From positions 1,488,001-1,552,000 of the forward strand of contig OY969581.1 in the NCBI GenBank assembly GCA_963701265.1: a DNA stretch of 64,000 bases. Direction: 5' to 3'. The notes under the pieces were generated by a model. That model saw nothing but the letters and a program-made list of their open reading frames with translations, ran no database searches and had not been told where the DNA came from. The position numbers were made by a program, and so were the translations under genes. Source of the stretch: VRUE01 sp963701265 (GTDB taxonomy: Bacteria; Actinomycetota; Thermoleophilia; Solirubrobacterales; 70-9). This document shows, piece by piece, positions 1 to 8,191 of the stretch (positions within the stretch are counted from its first letter, which is position 1; every line of letters begins with the position of its first letter).

Positions 1-26
1 CGTCCATATAGATCGGCATCTCGGTC

Positions 27-1544
27 ATGGCTGAGCCGTCGCCTGCATCCGCCCCGGCGGCGCCGCTTCGGATCGCCCTCGATCCGGGCCTGAGGGCTGC
101 CTACGGCCCGGAGCTGGCCTGGACCTGGCGGCTCCTGCTCACCACCTTGGGCCGCACCTGGGTCGAGGTCTCGGCAGGCGAGGAGTGCGACATCGCCCAC
201 CTGGCGCCGGGCGCCGCCACGCTGCCGCAGGCGGCGATCGAGGTGCGCGCCGATCCAGAGCTCTGGCGCCGGCGCGACCAGCTCACCCTGCGCGGCGTTG
301 AGGAGCGCGAGGACTGGAGCATGCTCAGCTTCGCCGACGTGGCGGGCTCGGGTGGGGGAGTGACCAGGAGCGACGGTGGCCTCGTCATCGACCATGACCT
401 TGCCTTCGATGTCTTCTGGCTTGGCACCGCCTGCGCCGAGCGGGGCTGGCCACGCAACGAGCATGGTCATCCTCAACCGCAGGGCGCTTTGCTCGAGCAG
501 GGCCTCTTTCCCCAGGCGCTCGCTTCGCGCATCGCAGCCCACCTCGAGCGCGAGCTGCTCGGAGTGGGACTGGCCGCGGGTATTCCGCGCTGGCCCGGCG
601 GAAAGCAGGCCGCGGCGTGCTTCACCCACGACGTCGACTACCCCGAGGTGGTGCGCTGGCTGGAGCCGGCCCGCGTGCTCGCGCGCCGGGGGCTGGGCGG
701 TGTGAGGCCGGCCCTCCAGGTGCTGGCGGGACGGCGCTCGACCTGGCACTTCGAGTCCTGGACCCAACTGGAGCAGCGCTGGGGCGGCAACTCCGCCTTC
801 TACTTCGTTCCCCGCAAGGGCTCGCTGCGCGAGTACGCAACGGGAACGCCCGACCCCTTCTACGACATAACCACACCGCGCTTCCGCGAGCTCTTCCAAC
901 GCCTCGACGGCGACGGCACGGAGATCGGCCTGCACGCGAGCTATCACGCCCACGCCAGTGCCGAGCGCTTCCAGCGCGAGAAGGAGCGGCTCGAGCGCGC
1001 GGCCGGGGTCGAGGTTGTGGGCAACAGGCACCACTACCTCCACCTCGATCCAAGCCACCCTGAGGAGACGCTGCTGCTGCACGAGCAGCTGGGCTTCGAG
1101 TACGACACGACCCTCGGCCACGATCAGCAGCTCGGCTGGCGCAACGGCCTCTCCCACCCGTTCTTTCCCTTCCACGCCCGGCTGCGCCGGCAGCTGGACA
1201 CGCTGCAACTGCCCTTTGCCTGGATGGACCAGCAGCTGCTGCTCTACGGCTCCGCCGATCCCGGCGAGGCCGAGGACCGCCTCCGCGACCTGGTCTCGAC
1301 GGCGGCGGGGCAGGGTGGCTGCCTCGTCGCCAACATCCACGAGTACACCTTCGACCGCGAGCTCTTCCCGGGCTGGAGCGATACCTACGAGGCGCTGCTG
1401 CGCCAGATCGCCCAACACGGCGACTTCTGGATCGAGACGCCGCGCCGGGTCGCCGAGCACTGGCGCGCCCGGGCGAGCGCGATAGCCGCGGCGAGCCGTG
1501 GGCTGCAGGGCGGCCCGGCGACGCCGCTGCCGGTGAGGGCATGA
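27..1544 (+). CDS. Polysaccharide deacetylase-like protein
   Basis: A 505-residue protein whose C-terminal two thirds resemble the NodB/CE4 polysaccharide deacetylase fold. An FTHDVDY motif at residues 199-205 supplies the paired aspartates, and a later GLHASYHAH segment carries histidines typical of the metal site. The first ~190 residues are a separate domain that I do not recognise. Family members remove N-acetyl groups from cell-surface or exopolysaccharide chains. The gene overlaps the next methyltransferase by ATGA, and carbamoyl- and acyltransferase genes follow, so it looks like the end of a polysaccharide cluster that begins left of the window. The substrate cannot be read from the sequence. 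The ATG at 27 has no clear ribosome binding site in the few bases available. Confidence 0.75.
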   Translation: MAEPSPASAPAAPLRIALDPGLRAAYGPELAWTWRLLLTTLGRTWVEVSAGEECDIAHLAPGAATLPQAAIEVRADPELWRRRDQLTLRGVEEREDWSMLSFADVAGSGGGVTRSDGGLVIDHDLAFDVFWLGTACAERGWPRNEHGHPQPQGALLEQGLFPQALASRIAAHLERELLGVGLAAGIPRWPGGKQAAACFTHDVDYPEVVRWLEPARVLARRGLGGVRPALQVLAGRRSTWHFESWTQLEQRWGGNSAFYFVPRKGSLREYATGTPDPFYDITTPRFRELFQRLDGDGTEIGLHASYHAHASAERFQREKERLERAAGVEVVGNRHHYLHLDPSHPEETLLLHEQLGFEYDTTLGHDQQLGWRNGLSHPFFPFHARLRRQLDTLQLPFAWMDQQLLLYGSADPGEAEDRLRDLVSTAAGQGGCLVANIHEYTFDRELFPGWSDTYEALLRQIAQHGDFWIETPRRVAEHWRARASAIAAASRGLQGGPATPLPVRA

Positions 1545-2509
1545 GCACCGCCGCGATCGAGCTCGTCTGTCCGTGTTGCGGCGGCTCGCTTGTCGCCGGG
1601 GAGAGCGCCCTGGACTGCGAGTCCTGCGCCGAGCGCTACCCCGTCCGCGCGGGGGTGCCGCGGCTGCTGCCCGGCACCAGTGGCAGCGAGGAGGTCCGCA
1701 CGGCCGAGGCCTTCGCCTGGCACGGGCGCGAGTTCACCGACCTCTCGGCCGAGCACGAGCAGCATTTCCGCGACGTGATCGCGCCCCGCGGGCCGGACTT
1801 CTTCGCCGGCAAGGCCGTGCTCGATGCCGGTTGCGGCCCCGGGCGCCACGCCCTCTTCGCCGCTCGCTACGGGGCGCGCGAGGTCTGGGCGGTCGACCTT
1901 GGCGACGCGGTCGAGACCGCCCAGCAGATGGTTGCGGGGGAGCCGGCCGCGCGCGTTCTGCAGGCCGACTTGATGCAGCCGCCTTTCCGGCCCGGCTCGG
2001 CGGAGCGCGGCTTTGACTTCATCTTCTCGCTCGGCGTTATCCATCACCTCGATGACCCGGCCGCTGCCGTCGCCTCGCTGGCGCGCCTGCTGCGCCCCGG
2101 TGGCGAGCTCTTCGTCTGGGTCTACGCCGACGAGGGCAACGCGCTCGCCCGCTACGCGATCGAGCCCCTGCGCCGCCTCAGCACGCGCCTCTCGCCACGG
2201 GCGCTCGGCTTCCTCACGCTGCCGGCCGCCGCGGTTCTGCAGGCGCTCGTGGGCGGCGTGTACGGACCTGCTCGCGGAACGCGGCTGGAGCGGTGGCTGC
2301 CGGCGCGAGGGCACTTCATGCCGCTGGCTGATTTCTCCTTCCGGCGCAAGCGCGCGGTGATCGCCGATCAGCTGGTTGCTCCGCAGACGCGCTACGTCGG
2401 CGCCGGCGAGCTGCGCGGCTGGCTGCACTGGGCCGGTCTCGAGGCGATCGAGATCGAGGACCGCAACGGCAACTCCTGGCGGGGGCACGGACGGCGCCCC
2501 GCCGCCTGA
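1541..2509 (+). CDS. SAM-dependent methyltransferase with N-terminal zinc ribbon
   Basis: A 322-residue class I methyltransferase. Residues ~6-32 form a Trm112-like ribbon with two CxxC pairs (CPCC and CESC). The SAM-binding motif VLDAGCGPGRH lies at about residues 91-101, and the post-motif FSLGVIHHLDDP is typical of the Methyltransf_11/UbiE type. It is translationally coupled to the deacetylase-like gene through an ATGA overlap and ends 6 bases from the convergent carbamoyltransferase gene. In this setting it probably methylates a sugar or a polysaccharide precursor. That role is inference, because the ribbon-plus-Rossmann layout also occurs in methyltransferases of other pathways. Confidence 0.75.
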   Translation: MSTAAIELVCPCCGGSLVAGESALDCESCAERYPVRAGVPRLLPGTSGSEEVRTAEAFAWHGREFTDLSAEHEQHFRDVIAPRGPDFFAGKAVLDAGCGPGRHALFAARYGAREVWAVDLGDAVETAQQMVAGEPAARVLQADLMQPPFRPGSAERGFDFIFSLGVIHHLDDPAAAVASLARLLRPGGELFVWVYADEGNALARYAIEPLRRLSTRLSPRALGFLTLPAAAVLQALVGGVYGPARGTRLERWLPARGHFMPLADFSFRRKRAVIADQLVAPQTRYVGAGELRGWLHWAGLEAIEIEDRNGNSWRGHGRRPAA

Positions 2510-2515
2510 GCCGAC

Positions 2516-4312
2516 TCAGTCTTTCTCGACGAGGAAAGGGCCGATCGCGAGCGTGTCGACGGAGCCCTGCTCGTAGGCGGTGCAGGCGTCGCCCGGCGTG
2601 CAGACGATCGGTTGCTCGTGGATGTTGAAGCTGGTATTGACGAAGGCGCTGAGGCCGGTCCGCTTCTTGTACTCGGAGAGGATCGCGTGGTAGGAGGAAT
2701 TGACCTCCTTGCGCACCAGCTGCGGGCGCGCGGTGCCGTCGACGTGGGTCACCGCCGGGATCCGGGCGCGTTGCTCAGCATCGACGTCGCAGGTGATCGT
2801 CATGTTCTCCGCCGTGCGGCTGCTGCCGTTGGAGATGCCGAAGTACTCCTCCGCGTCCTCGGCCAGCACGCTGGGTGCGAAGGGCATGAACTCGGTGCGG
2901 CTGAGCCGCTTGTTGAGCGTGTCGTTGACGCTGGGGTCGATCGGGCTGGCGAGGATGCTGCGGTTGCCCAATGCCCGCGGCCCGTACTCCATCCGCCCGT
3001 TGAAGCGCCCGACTATGCGGCTCTTGGCGAGGCGCTCGGCGATCTCGGCCTCGACGTCCTCGTGGTGTGAGAACGGCAGGCCGCGGCGGCGCAGCTCCGC
3101 CTCGATCTCGCGGTCGCTGAAGGAGGGGCCGAGGTAGACGTCGTCCATCGCCGCGGTCGAGCCGTTGCAGCCGAGCTGGTGGCTCAGCTGCAGGGCGCTG
3201 CCGACCGCGTTGCCGCCGTCGCCCATGTTCGGGTGGACGTAGATCTCGTCGACCTCGTCGAGTTCGTAGAGGCGCTGGTTCAGCTTCACGTTGGCGAAGA
3301 CACCGCCGGCCAGGGCCAGCTTGCGGGTGCCCGTCTCACGCAGGATCGGCTGCAGGTACTCGGTCATCAAGCGCTCGAGTCGCGCCTGGACGCCGGCGGC
3401 GACGTCCTCGCGCGAGTAGTCCGCGAGGTTGCGCCGGTAGTGCTCTTCGTAGGCGTTGAGCACGGGCTTGCGGTAGTAGCGGCGGCCGGGAAGCTTGGTC
3501 AGGTAGCGGACGTTGTCGGTCCAGCTGGTCTCGGCCAGCGCCGAGACGAAGGAGCGCCCGTCGGAGCTGATCTCCAGGCAGGAGCGGAAATGCTCGTCGC
3601 AGGCCTCGGGGTCGCCGAAGGCCGCCAGGCCGGTGATCTTGCCCTCGTGCCGGTGGGCACGGAAACCGAGGAAGGAGGTGACGCTGGAGTAGAGGAAGCC
3701 CGGCGAGTGGTCCTCCTCGCTGCCGGCCAGCCGCGTGATCTCACCGTCGCGGCCGAGGCTGACCGTGGCGCTGTGCCCGTCGCCGCAGCCATCGGCGGTG
3801 ACGACGAGGCAGTCGTCGAAGCGCGAGGTGTAAAAGGCGCTGGCGGCGTGCGAGAGGTGGTGGTCGACCGGGGTCAGCTCATCGACCTGAATGCCGAGCT
3901 CGGCGAGGACGCGCAGGTAGGTGGCCGAGTTCTGCTCGACGAAGCGGTTTGAGGCCTTGCCGAAGCCGGAGGTGACGACGCCGGGCTCGCCGACGACGCT
4001 GAGCAGCGAGCGCAGCACCTTCCCCGGTTCGAGCTGGTTCTCGGGGTCGAAGGGGAAGCCGGTATCGCGCAGCAGGAGCTGGGTGATCGCCGGGTGCGCC
4101 GCCAGGTAGTCGACGAAGGAGAAGGCCACCTGGTCGACGTCGGCGGGGTCGACGCCGGCGATGCGCAGGACCTCGGGGATCGCGCGGCGCGGGAAGCCGA
4201 GGTGCATCTTGACCCGGCTCAGCCGCTCCTCCTCGACCGCGGCGACGATCCTGCCGTCGACGGCAAGGGCGGCCGTGGAATCCCAGCCGGGATTGATGCC
4301 TAGAACGATCAC
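2516..4312 (-). CDS. NodU/CmcH-family carbamoyltransferase
   Basis: A 598-residue protein covering both domains of the NodU/CmcH/TobZ family. The N-terminal Kae1-like domain opens with LGINPGWDSTAAL and contains the metal-site motif HHLSHAASAF and the phosphate loop VTADGCGDGHS, then LALAGGVFANVKLN. The C-terminal YrdC-like domain carries RMEYGPRALGNRSILA, PFAPSVL and FVNTSFNIHEQPIV. The family moves a carbamoyl group from carbamoyl phosphate, via a carbamoyl-adenylate, onto a hydroxyl of a sugar or antibiotic. The start is GTG. It follows the acyltransferase gene on the same strand after 42 bases, so the two probably decorate the same glycan. The acceptor is unknown. Confidence 0.88.
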   Translation of the reverse strand: MIVLGINPGWDSTAALAVDGRIVAAVEEERLSRVKMHLGFPRRAIPEVLRIAGVDPADVDQVAFSFVDYLAAHPAITQLLLRDTGFPFDPENQLEPGKVLRSLLSVVGEPGVVTSGFGKASNRFVEQNSATYLRVLAELGIQVDELTPVDHHLSHAASAFYTSRFDDCLVVTADGCGDGHSATVSLGRDGEITRLAGSEEDHSPGFLYSSVTSFLGFRAHRHEGKITGLAAFGDPEACDEHFRSCLEISSDGRSFVSALAETSWTDNVRYLTKLPGRRYYRKPVLNAYEEHYRRNLADYSREDVAAGVQARLERLMTEYLQPILRETGTRKLALAGGVFANVKLNQRLYELDEVDEIYVHPNMGDGGNAVGSALQLSHQLGCNGSTAAMDDVYLGPSFSDREIEAELRRRGLPFSHHEDVEAEIAERLAKSRIVGRFNGRMEYGPRALGNRSILASPIDPSVNDTLNKRLSRTEFMPFAPSVLAEDAEEYFGISNGSSRTAENMTITCDVDAEQRARIPAVTHVDGTARPQLVRKEVNSSYHAILSEYKKRTGLSAFVNTSFNIHEQPIVCTPGDACTAYEQGSVDTLAIGPFLVEKD

Positions 4313-4354
4313 ACCCAGGAAACGAAACAGGGGCGCGAGAGCTTGCGCGGTGGC

Positions 4355-4921
4355 TCAGCGCCAGTGCTCGAGCAGATCCTCGTCCGGCACCTGCCGCACG
4401 GCCCGCCCCGGTACACCCATGACGACGCTGCGCGGGGCGACGTCGGCGACGACCACCGCGCCCGCCGCGACGAAGGCCTCCTCGCCGATCTCGATCGCGG
4501 GGCAGACGACGACTCCGGCGCCGACCCGGCAGGCCCGGCGCAGCAATGGGCCCTGCGGCTCCAGCTCCGGCCCATGGCGATCCATCGTGTTGTCGTTGGC
4601 GAGGGTCACTCCGGGGCCGATGAAGGCGTCGTCCTCGACCACCGTGCCCGCCGAGAGGTAGCAGCGCGCCTGCACGCTTGCCCGGGCGCCGATCACGACC
4701 CCGGGATCGACCGAGCTGAGGCTGCCGACGGTGGCGCCGGGCCCGACCTTCGCCCCGTCACGAATCTGGGCGTGATCGCCCACCCGCGCCCCGGCACCGA
4801 TCTCCACACCGGCGTGGATGACGACGTTGCCGCCGATCAGGACGTCGGGGCCGATCTTGACGTCGGCGCCGAGCAGCAGTCCAGGCGCCAGATCAGAGGC
4901 TTGAAGGGCTGCGCCGCTCAC
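4355..4921 (-). CDS. Hexapeptide-repeat acyltransferase (left-handed beta helix)
   Basis: A 188-residue protein made almost entirely of [LIV]GxxxX hexapeptide repeats, for example IGPDVLIGGNVVIHAGVEIG near the start and AAGAVVVADVAPRSVVMGVPGR near the end. This is the LbH trimeric acyltransferase fold, which usually transfers acetyl from acetyl-CoA to sugar amines or hydroxyls. The closing VMGVPGRAVR motif is typical of the WbbJ/PglD/NeuD-like group. It begins with GTG, lies upstream of the carbamoyltransferase gene in the same minus-strand unit, and is divergent from a UDP-sugar dehydrogenase gene. I infer a glycan-modifying O- or N-acetyltransferase; the exact acceptor cannot be told. Confidence 0.8.
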   Translation of the reverse strand: MSGAALQASDLAPGLLLGADVKIGPDVLIGGNVVIHAGVEIGAGARVGDHAQIRDGAKVGPGATVGSLSSVDPGVVIGARASVQARCYLSAGTVVEDDAFIGPGVTLANDNTMDRHGPELEPQGPLLRRACRVGAGVVVCPAIEIGEEAFVAAGAVVVADVAPRSVVMGVPGRAVRQVPDEDLLEHWR

Positions 4922-5055
4922 CGTGTGGATGTCCGGAAATCTCTCGACCTGGCGATGATTGGCGGCATGCTAGCGCTCAGCGCAGGACGCGAGCTACGGC
5001 CTGGATCAACCGTTGTCGAGGTATGAATAACGCTCAAGGCGCGCCCCGGCCTGCC

Positions 5056-5067
5056 TACACTGGCGCA
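5056..5067 (+). promoter_or_regulatory. Putative -10 element for a leaderless UDP-sugar dehydrogenase transcript
   Basis: Within the 146-bp gap between two divergent genes, TACACT at 5056-5061 lies 6 bases before the ATG at 5068. That puts the expected transcription start at or next to the start codon. No good -35 is visible at the proper spacing and there is no Shine-Dalgarno sequence before 5068. The remainder of 4922-5055 must also hold the promoter of the minus-strand acyltransferase gene. I see no clear element there beyond a small GC-rich palindrome near 4969-4982. Confidence 0.35.
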
Positions 5068-6315
5068 ATGAAGATCGGCATCGTGGGACTGGGATACGTC
5101 GGCCTGCCGCTGGCCGTTGCCTTCGCTGAGGCGGGGCACGAGGTCGTCGGGCTCGACTCCGACCAGCGCAAGATCGAGGGCCTGAACGCGGGCCGCAGCC
5201 ACATCGAGGACATCACCGATGAGGTGCTGGCGCCGCTTGGGGACCGCCTGCGGGCGACCTCGAACCAAGCCGACCTCGCCTCCTGCGAAGCGGTGATCAT
5301 CTGCGTGCCAACGCCGCTGACCGGCTCGCGCGAGCCCGACCTCACCTACCTGCTGGACTCGGCGACGGCGCTCTCGCAGGTTCTGCAGCCCGGCCAGCTC
5401 GTCGTGCTCGAGTCGACCACCTACCCGGGGACGACTCGCGAGCGCCTGCAGCCGATCCTCGAGGAGTCCGGCCTCTCCGCCGGCACCGACTTCCACCTCG
5501 CCTTCTCGCCGGAGCGGATCGACCCCGGCCGCACCGACTACACGGTCAAGACCACCCCCAAGCTCGTCGGCGGCTTGACCCCCGCCTGCACCGAGCGCGC
5601 CAACGAGCTCTACTCGCTGATCTGCGACCAGGTCGTCGTCCTTTCCAGCCCCGAGACCGCCGAGCTCTCAAAGCTCCTCGAGAACATCTTCCGCTCGGTC
5701 AACATCGCCCTCGTCAACGAGATGGCGCAGCTCTGCGATCGCCTCGGGATCGACATCTGGGAGGTGGTCGACGCGGCCGCGACCAAGCCCTTCGGCTTCA
5801 TGCGCTTCGATCCGGGCCCCGGGATGGGGGGGCACTGCCTCCCGGTCGACCCCTTCTACCTCGCCTTCAAGGCCCGCGAGCACGACTTCTACCCCGAGTT
5901 CATCGAGCTCGCCGGCAAGATCAACCAGACCCAGCCCGCCTTCTGCATCGAACGGGTCGAGCGCGCCCTCAACCAGGTCAGCAAGCCGGTCAACGGCTCC
6001 AAGATCCTGATCCTCGGGATCAGCTACAAGGCCGGTGTCGGCGACATTCGCGAGTCGCCGTCGTTGAAAATCACCAAGCGCCTGATCGAACTGGGCGGCG
6101 AGGTCAGCTACCACGACCCTCACGTACCGGCCCTTTCCGACCTTGGCCTCGAATCCGTCGACCTGGACGAGGCGCTGGCCTTGACCGACATCGTCGCGAT
6201 CGTTACCGCCCACCCCGAGGTTGATTACAAAGAAGTGGTCGCCCGGGCGCCGCTCGTTGTCGACTTCCGCGGTGTCACCCGCGGCATCGAGGCGCAGAAC
6301 CTGGTCCGGCTGTAG
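5068..6315 (+). CDS. Nucleotide-sugar dehydrogenase (UDP-GlcNAc 6-dehydrogenase type)
   Basis: A 415-residue protein of the UDP-glucose/GDP-mannose dehydrogenase family, which oxidises C6 of a nucleotide sugar to a uronate with two NAD+. The N-terminal Rossmann motif GLGYVGLPLAVAFAEAG is at residues ~6-22. A catalytic-loop motif GMGGHCLPVDPFYLAFKA gives the active-site cysteine, and the C-terminal NAD-like domain has ILGISYKAGVGDIRESPS. The GGHCLPVDPFYL and SPERIDPG forms are closest to the WbpA/WecC branch (UDP-N-acetyl-hexosamine) rather than Ugd. I chose ATG 5068 over the in-frame ATG 5023 because the Rossmann fold begins directly after it and a -10-like TACACT lies in between. Confidence 0.85.
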   Translation: MKIGIVGLGYVGLPLAVAFAEAGHEVVGLDSDQRKIEGLNAGRSHIEDITDEVLAPLGDRLRATSNQADLASCEAVIICVPTPLTGSREPDLTYLLDSATALSQVLQPGQLVVLESTTYPGTTRERLQPILEESGLSAGTDFHLAFSPERIDPGRTDYTVKTTPKLVGGLTPACTERANELYSLICDQVVVLSSPETAELSKLLENIFRSVNIALVNEMAQLCDRLGIDIWEVVDAAATKPFGFMRFDPGPGMGGHCLPVDPFYLAFKAREHDFYPEFIELAGKINQTQPAFCIERVERALNQVSKPVNGSKILILGISYKAGVGDIRESPSLKITKRLIELGGEVSYHDPHVPALSDLGLESVDLDEALALTDIVAIVTAHPEVDYKEVVARAPLVVDFRGVTRGIEAQNLVRL

Positions 6316-6331
6316 TCGCGGGCGCCTGGGC

Positions 6332-7312
6332 TCAGGCGATTACGGTCAGCGCACCGGGCTCGGCCCGCAGCTCGAGCCGGGTCTTCTCGCCGATGTAGTC
6401 GCCGTCGACCTGGACCGGGAAGGGGCGGAGGATCCCGTCCTTGGTCTCCGAGATCGAGGTCACAGTGGCCTCTGTGATGGGGCTGAACTGCTCGATCTGG
6501 CGATGGCGGCCAGCCGGCCGATCCTCGCTGAAGAGGCGCGACATCAGGGTCGGCATATCGCGCTGCGTGGCCCGCTTGAGCACGCCCAGCGCCAGCGAGC
6601 CATCGTCGATCTCGACTCCCTCGCAGACCCGTACGGGGCGACTGGCGAAGTAGGTGAAGGGGTCTGAGTTCTGGGCCAGCGCGGTGACGCCCTCCGCCGA
6701 CTCGCCGCCGCCGGTCTCAGCATGGAGGCGGACCGGATTGATCAGGTAGGAGCGATAGAAGGCGGAGACCGCCGCCCAGCTGAAGTAGTAGGGGCCGGCG
6801 GCCGACTTCAGCCGCGGGTGGGCGTCGACCCGCTTCACCACCGTGGCGTCGATGCCGGCGCCGCAGGAGAAGACGAAATGACGGTGGTCGGCCTTGCCGA
6901 GGTCGATCCGCCGCGGCTGCCAGTCGTCGACCAGGGACAGCAGGTGCTCGGTGGCGTCGACGACGTCGTTGGGGATGCCGAGCGTGCGGCAGACGACGTT
7001 GGTCGAGCCCCCCGGCAGCACCGAGACCGGAACGTCGGTCCCGGCCAGCCCGTTGACGACCTCGTTCAGCGTCCCGTCGCCGCCGAAGGCGACGACCACG
7101 TCATAGCCGTGATCGCGCACCTCGCGCCCGATCTCAGTTGCGTGGTTCTGCGCCTCGGTCAGGATCGTTTCGACCTCGAAGCGCCCCTGCAGCGCGTAGA
7201 CCACGAGGTTCTTGAGCCGATCCGAGACCGTCGTCGCGTAGGGGTTGACGATGATCAGCATCCGCTTCTTGGCGGACTTACGGAGCTTTCTAGAGCGGAT
7301 TTTCGCTTGCAT
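6332..7312 (-). CDS. Diacylglycerol kinase-family lipid kinase
   Basis: A 326-residue DAGK-catalytic-domain protein of the YegS/DgkB type. It has the opening IVNPYA motif, the ATP-binding VVAFGGDGTLNEVVNGL at roughly residues 75-91, and LPGGSTNVVCRTLG, followed by a C-terminal beta-rich domain ending in a VDGDYI-type motif. Family members phosphorylate diacylglycerol or related membrane lipids (or sphingoid bases) with ATP. A basic leader of about 17 residues precedes the fold. The ATG at 7312 gives the full product, and an internal ATG at 7261 that starts directly at MLIIVNPYA is an alternative. It ends 16 bases from the convergent dehydrogenase gene. Lipid specificity is not predictable here. 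Confidence 0.85.
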   Translation of the reverse strand: MQAKIRSRKLRKSAKKRMLIIVNPYATTVSDRLKNLVVYALQGRFEVETILTEAQNHATEIGREVRDHGYDVVVAFGGDGTLNEVVNGLAGTDVPVSVLPGGSTNVVCRTLGIPNDVVDATEHLLSLVDDWQPRRIDLGKADHRHFVFSCGAGIDATVVKRVDAHPRLKSAAGPYYFSWAAVSAFYRSYLINPVRLHAETGGGESAEGVTALAQNSDPFTYFASRPVRVCEGVEIDDGSLALGVLKRATQRDMPTLMSRLFSEDRPAGRHRQIEQFSPITEATVTSISETKDGILRPFPVQVDGDYIGEKTRLELRAEPGALTVIA

Positions 7313-7449
7313 CTTGGATCTGGGTGGGCCCGGGCAGTGTGGGAGCGTATTGCGATTCAGGCCGGCGGACTTCCAAGCCGCCGATCCGGCGCCCGCCGAC
7401 TGTCGAGCTGAGCCGCCGCTGGAAGCCCTGGGCTATTGCAAGGTTTTTC

Positions 7450-7552
7450 TTGATTGAACATATGCCGTGTGGTAGGCAAGCGCCCCAGTCAGGCTCGTCC
7501 CGATGGGCGGGCCGCGAACTCCGTGGCCTCCCGGCCACCGGAAGGGAGAGCA
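7450..7552 (+). promoter_or_regulatory. Putative promoter and strong RBS of the secreted-protein gene
   Basis: TTGATT at 7450-7455 and TAGGCA at 7473-7478 are separated by 17 bases and could form a promoter for the gene at 7553. A GTGGCC/GGCCAC hairpin (near 7524-7539) lies just before the purine-rich Shine-Dalgarno GGAAGGGAGAG (7540-7550). The rest of the 240-bp gap (7313-7449) must hold the promoter of the divergent lipid kinase gene. I see no convincing element in it. Confidence 0.4.
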
Positions 7553-8179
7553 ATGTTCAAGTCACTTGGGCTGGCGTCGCTGCTGGCGCTGTTCGTTCTT
7601 GTCTTGGGGGTCGCACCCGCGACCGCGACGGTCCACCGCTACCTCAGCTGCACCGAAAAAAAAGAATGCAAAACGGCGAGCGTGGGGACCACCTTTGAAG
7701 GCACCGAAGGCGAATTCATCATCAAAGGCGAAGAAGGTTCGGTCATCAATAAATGCGAACTCACGGTCAAAGGAAAAATAGTTGACCCGATAACCGAAAA
7801 AGAAAAAGACAAAATGGAAACGTCGGTCACCAGCGTCACGCTGACGAAATGCACCAAATCCGAAGTGGGAGCGGCCAGCCTGCCCTGGGTCGACTCGATC
7901 GACGCCACCGAATATGAAGGGGCCGGCGCCTGGGAGGTCACCCCGTGGGCATTCACGTTATTTGGCTGCAACTACAGCATCGGTGGAATTCTTCACACGA
8001 TGTTAGAGACCAAAACCCTGATCAACAGGTCCATTTTCACCCAGGGGATCGGAAGTGTGTTAAAGGAAGGCGCTCCGAACCTCTTCTGCAAAGCGTTATT
8101 AGGTGACACCTACAGCTTATGGACGCATTTGATCAGCGATCCGGGCTTAGCTGACGCGAAATTCCTGGAAATCGAATAG
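7553..8179 (+). CDS. Secreted hypothetical protein, codon-atypical
   Basis: A 208-residue protein with a clear Sec signal peptide (MFKSLGLASLLALFVLVLGV followed by APATATV, cleavage likely near residue 28). The mature part is rich in Glu, Lys and Thr and holds six cysteines spread along its length (in SCTE, KECK, NKCEL, TKCTK, FGCNY and LFCK), suggesting disulfides outside the membrane. I do not recognise a domain. The start at 7553 follows a strong GGAAGGGAGAG; the longer reading frame from 7454 would put the signal peptide inside the protein. Codon choice is unlike the neighbours: GAA and AAA dominate where the rest of the window uses GAG and AAG. This suggests horizontal acquisition or a separately expanding secreted family. 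Confidence 0.7.
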   Translation: MFKSLGLASLLALFVLVLGVAPATATVHRYLSCTEKKECKTASVGTTFEGTEGEFIIKGEEGSVINKCELTVKGKIVDPITEKEKDKMETSVTSVTLTKCTKSEVGAASLPWVDSIDATEYEGAGAWEVTPWAFTLFGCNYSIGGILHTMLETKTLINRSIFTQGIGSVLKEGAPNLFCKALLGDTYSLWTHLISDPGLADAKFLEIE

Positions 8180-8191
8180 TCAAGGACGCGT

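Noticed and set aside
1..34. Possible end of an upstream plus-strand gene (open frame to a TGA at 32-34) or start of a minus-strand gene (ATG at 19-17).
   Set aside because: Too few codons on either strand to tell a gene from chance.
622..1548. Long minus-strand reading frames opposite the deacetylase-like gene, and similar frames opposite most genes (for example 23431-24882, 24937-26466, 32752-35157, 48509-50065).
   Set aside because: These are shadow frames of GC-rich coding sequence: composition is Arg/Ala/Gly or Asp/Val/Leu rich without domain motifs, and the opposite strand carries complete conserved proteins.
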